A DNA stretch of 64,000 nucleotides, taken from positions 13,640,001 through 13,704,000 of the forward strand of contig OZ316897.1 in NCBI GenBank assembly GCA_973895155.1, in the 5' to 3' direction. The stretch is from Marsupella aquatica. Taxonomy: Eukaryota > Marchantiophyta. How positions within the stretch are numbered: position 1 is the first letter of the stretch; every line of letters begins with the position of its first letter. Below, in pieces: positions 62,298-64,000 of this stretch. The notes under the pieces were generated by a model. The model was not told the origin of the DNA. It saw nothing but the letters and a program-made list of their open reading frames with translations, and ran no database searches. Made by a program: the position numbers and the translations under genes.

Positions 62298-64000
62298 TCA
62301 TAGTGCTGACCGCGGATTATAGCCCAAATCTTGAACCGCCAATGTCGTGTACGGTGATTCGTCTAGATCTCCTGATGACAAAATCCAGAAAGAAGGGTGG
62401 ATCAACAAAGCTGATCTGCCGTGACCCTCATCCGGATACGAAACAAAATGGTGGAAAGCTGGCAGGATTGCCCATAACGCAATGTCTAATCTAAAGTTAT
62501 CCAATTTGACCTCTTGGAGTGCAAGAATGTCAACTGGCAACCGTCAAGATCTGATCTAGATCTTGACTACATGTTTCCCATTGGGTTTCACAAAACCCAC
62601 AAACACTCCAAGATCAGAAGAAATGACTACAGAACTTCTCATTTAATTTGACAATTCTCTTCTTCGTCTGTTCGCAAAAAAGATCGCTTGTTTAAATCCT
62701 CTTCCGCCCACCGAGTGGGAGCCCGACTCTTCCATTTGTCATTTCTGGGTTCACTTGGGTCAAAGATTTCAAGTGGTAGCACGCTTTCGACAAATCCTTC
62801 TATAGACGGAAAACTTTCTCCTCCTAACTCTCCAGCGTCAGTGGTCCAATCACGATGTCCTGCATCTCCTCCTCTACTGCCCAGGGTTCCTTGATAGCCA
62901 AAACCTGCATCAGACATAATGCCATGCACAGCACTAGATGGAAATTTTAGTGACCTCTGTTTTTAACCTTCAATAATCTCTTTGCCTCCTCCTATCCCTG
63001 CTTGGCGTTCTCAGGTCTTGCTTACGCGCGTGTGCCGTAGACTGACTCTTGACTCTATAAGCTTCGTATTCTAACATCTCCACATTTGACATTTCATGAT
63101 ACAAAAATTCTCCGGCACCATTTTCAGAAATAGATCGAGCGGTGAAGCACAATTTCTCCTTGCTGGAGCCTCTGCATTTCTTTGCTGATCGGTACAAAGC
63201 TTTCTGCAGCTGTATTATGAGCCTTGGAAGGACCAGCTTGATTTTCTGTCGGTAGTAGTGCATCTGGCATTGATGAAGATTTGAGAGTCCGGTAAGAGGG
63301 TTTGCTCTCCCTCAATTCTCTGGGTCTTGTTGGAGTCAAAACTCTCCCCTCCTGTTTATCATGCGGCAGCTCTTGCTCTCCTGGAAGCAACTCAGTCTGT
63401 TTACCTTGAATACCTGATGTACGATTCCCGGCAAGAAGTTTTTCCAATTTAATATCTTCAACAACCAATGGGGAACAAAGTCCCACAGGTGGGTCTGCTC
63501 CACATTGGTCTGACCCTCATGTGTTTGTGTAACTCTTCTCTCACCTTCTTGTCCTCCTCTGCACATCTGATCTTGCTTGATCAGGTTCTGAGTGCCTCTC
63601 GTCGTCCTTCTCCTCAAAGTTGTCTTCTGCCATCTGTTGTTTTTTGTTGGTTTCCCATCCTTCCCTGCAATCTCTTATCAGATGACCTTTCTTGTTACAC
63701 TTGTAGCAGTGATAAGGAGTTGTGTTTCGTGTCCTTCTCAAAGCTGTTACCATACTTGAGAATAGCGTGACGACCCCAAGACACCAAACTAATTTGCTAG
63801 GACTCAGATTTGTCTTCTGCCATCTGTTGTTTTTTGTTGGTTTCCCATCCTTCCCTGCAATCTCTTATCACATGACCTTTCTTGTTACACTTGTAGCAGT
63901 GATAAGGAGTTATGTTTCGGGCCCTTCTCAAATTTGTCTTCTGCCATCTGTTGTTTTTTGTTGGTTTCCCATCCTTCCGTGCAATCTCTTATCACATGAC
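62298..64000 (-). mobile_element. LINE (L1-like) 5' half: ORF1 and start of ORF2 endonuclease
   Basis: It runs off the right edge of the window. ORF1 remnants (about 62640-64000, several frames) include a CCHC zinc knuckle CYKCNKKGHLIRDC at about 63660-63705 and acidic/basic low-complexity text. ORF2 begins at about 62540 with VDILALQEVKLDNFRLDIA and continues through SYPDEGHGRSALLIHP, the start of the APE-type endonuclease fold whose ALQEVK Glu is catalytic. The similarity ends at about 62298, so RT is absent. Such 3' loss is unusual for LINE insertions and indicates a later deletion or rearrangement. Confidence 0.75.
63621..64000. repeat. tandemly repeated zinc-knuckle segment of LINE ORF1
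   Basis: The segment TGTCTTCTGCCATCTGTTGT...CTCAAA of about 120 bases, which encodes the CCHC knuckle on the minus strand, starts at about 63621, 63811 and 63935 (the last runs off the window). Copies are about 95% alike. About 70 bases of other sequence separate the first two. Confidence 0.85.

Noticed and set aside
1-64000. tRNA, rRNA, snoRNA and CRISPR-like arrays
   Set aside because: None were recognised by eye. The regularly spaced repeats found are LTR minisatellites or tandem duplications without spacer-like variable sequence.

Overview
This is nuclear DNA of a land plant with a repeat-rich genome. Three intron-containing host genes can be read: a plastid-targeted SufD (minus strand, 33.5-35.8 kb), a gene with a sperm-type CH-like (SPATA4/CH_2) N-terminus followed by a JHY-like C-terminal motif (plus strand, about 40.2-44.5 kb), and LSM1 (plus strand, 60.0-62.1 kb). 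A ciliary-type gene next to plastid SufD points to a plant that keeps swimming sperm (lycophyte, fern, or cycad/Ginkgo-type gymnosperm). That lineage is an inference, and the species cannot be fixed from the sequence.

Layout. Positions 1-24 kb are layers of decayed LTR elements. They include a Ty3/gypsy-like gag-protease remnant (1.46-3.1 kb) that runs into a large unidentified reading frame, here called ORF-X. A second diverged ORF-X copy lies at 20.3-22.8 kb, and a more distant relative with a coiled-coil tail at 5.9-8.0 kb. Also present are a gypsy PR-RT fragment on the minus strand (10.8-12.5 kb), a different retropepsin on the plus strand (12.5-13.1 kb), the 5' end of a minus-strand Copia element (13.4-15.1 kb), a 5'-truncated LINE (16.8-17.7 kb) and a NAM-associated/Myb-like pseudogene (18.2-18.9 kb). 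From 24.3 to 31.6 kb there are two tandem units of a GC-rich repeat. The first is split by a degraded Copia element (24886-29589, TSD TTACC), which itself contains a solo LTR (25672-26005, TSD TGTTG).

33-46 kb is the gene-bearing part, with a Tourist-like MITE (37870-38308) between SufD and the CH_2/JHY-like gene. 47.3-58.2 kb holds a broken Mutator-like transposase gene, cut by a very young Copia element (49680-56253, both 457-bp LTRs identical by eye, TSD ATGCC), followed by a broken PIF/Harbinger transposase. After LSM1, whose intron 1/exon 2 boundary has a partial upstream duplicate, the window ends in the 5' half of a minus-strand LINE whose ORF1 zinc-knuckle segment is tandemly repeated.

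The most unusual items are ORF-X (two coding-like copies, repeated MLxCDPD helical modules with YSPTS-type linkers), the young Copia element with an in-frame UGA between gag and pol and a lost integrase catalytic glutamate, the CH_2+JHY-like gene, and the LSM1 partial duplication with a destroyed splice acceptor. No tRNA, rRNA or CRISPR was recognised. Splice sites were read by eye from GT/AG, phase and protein similarity. Family names come from recognising motifs, not from searches.
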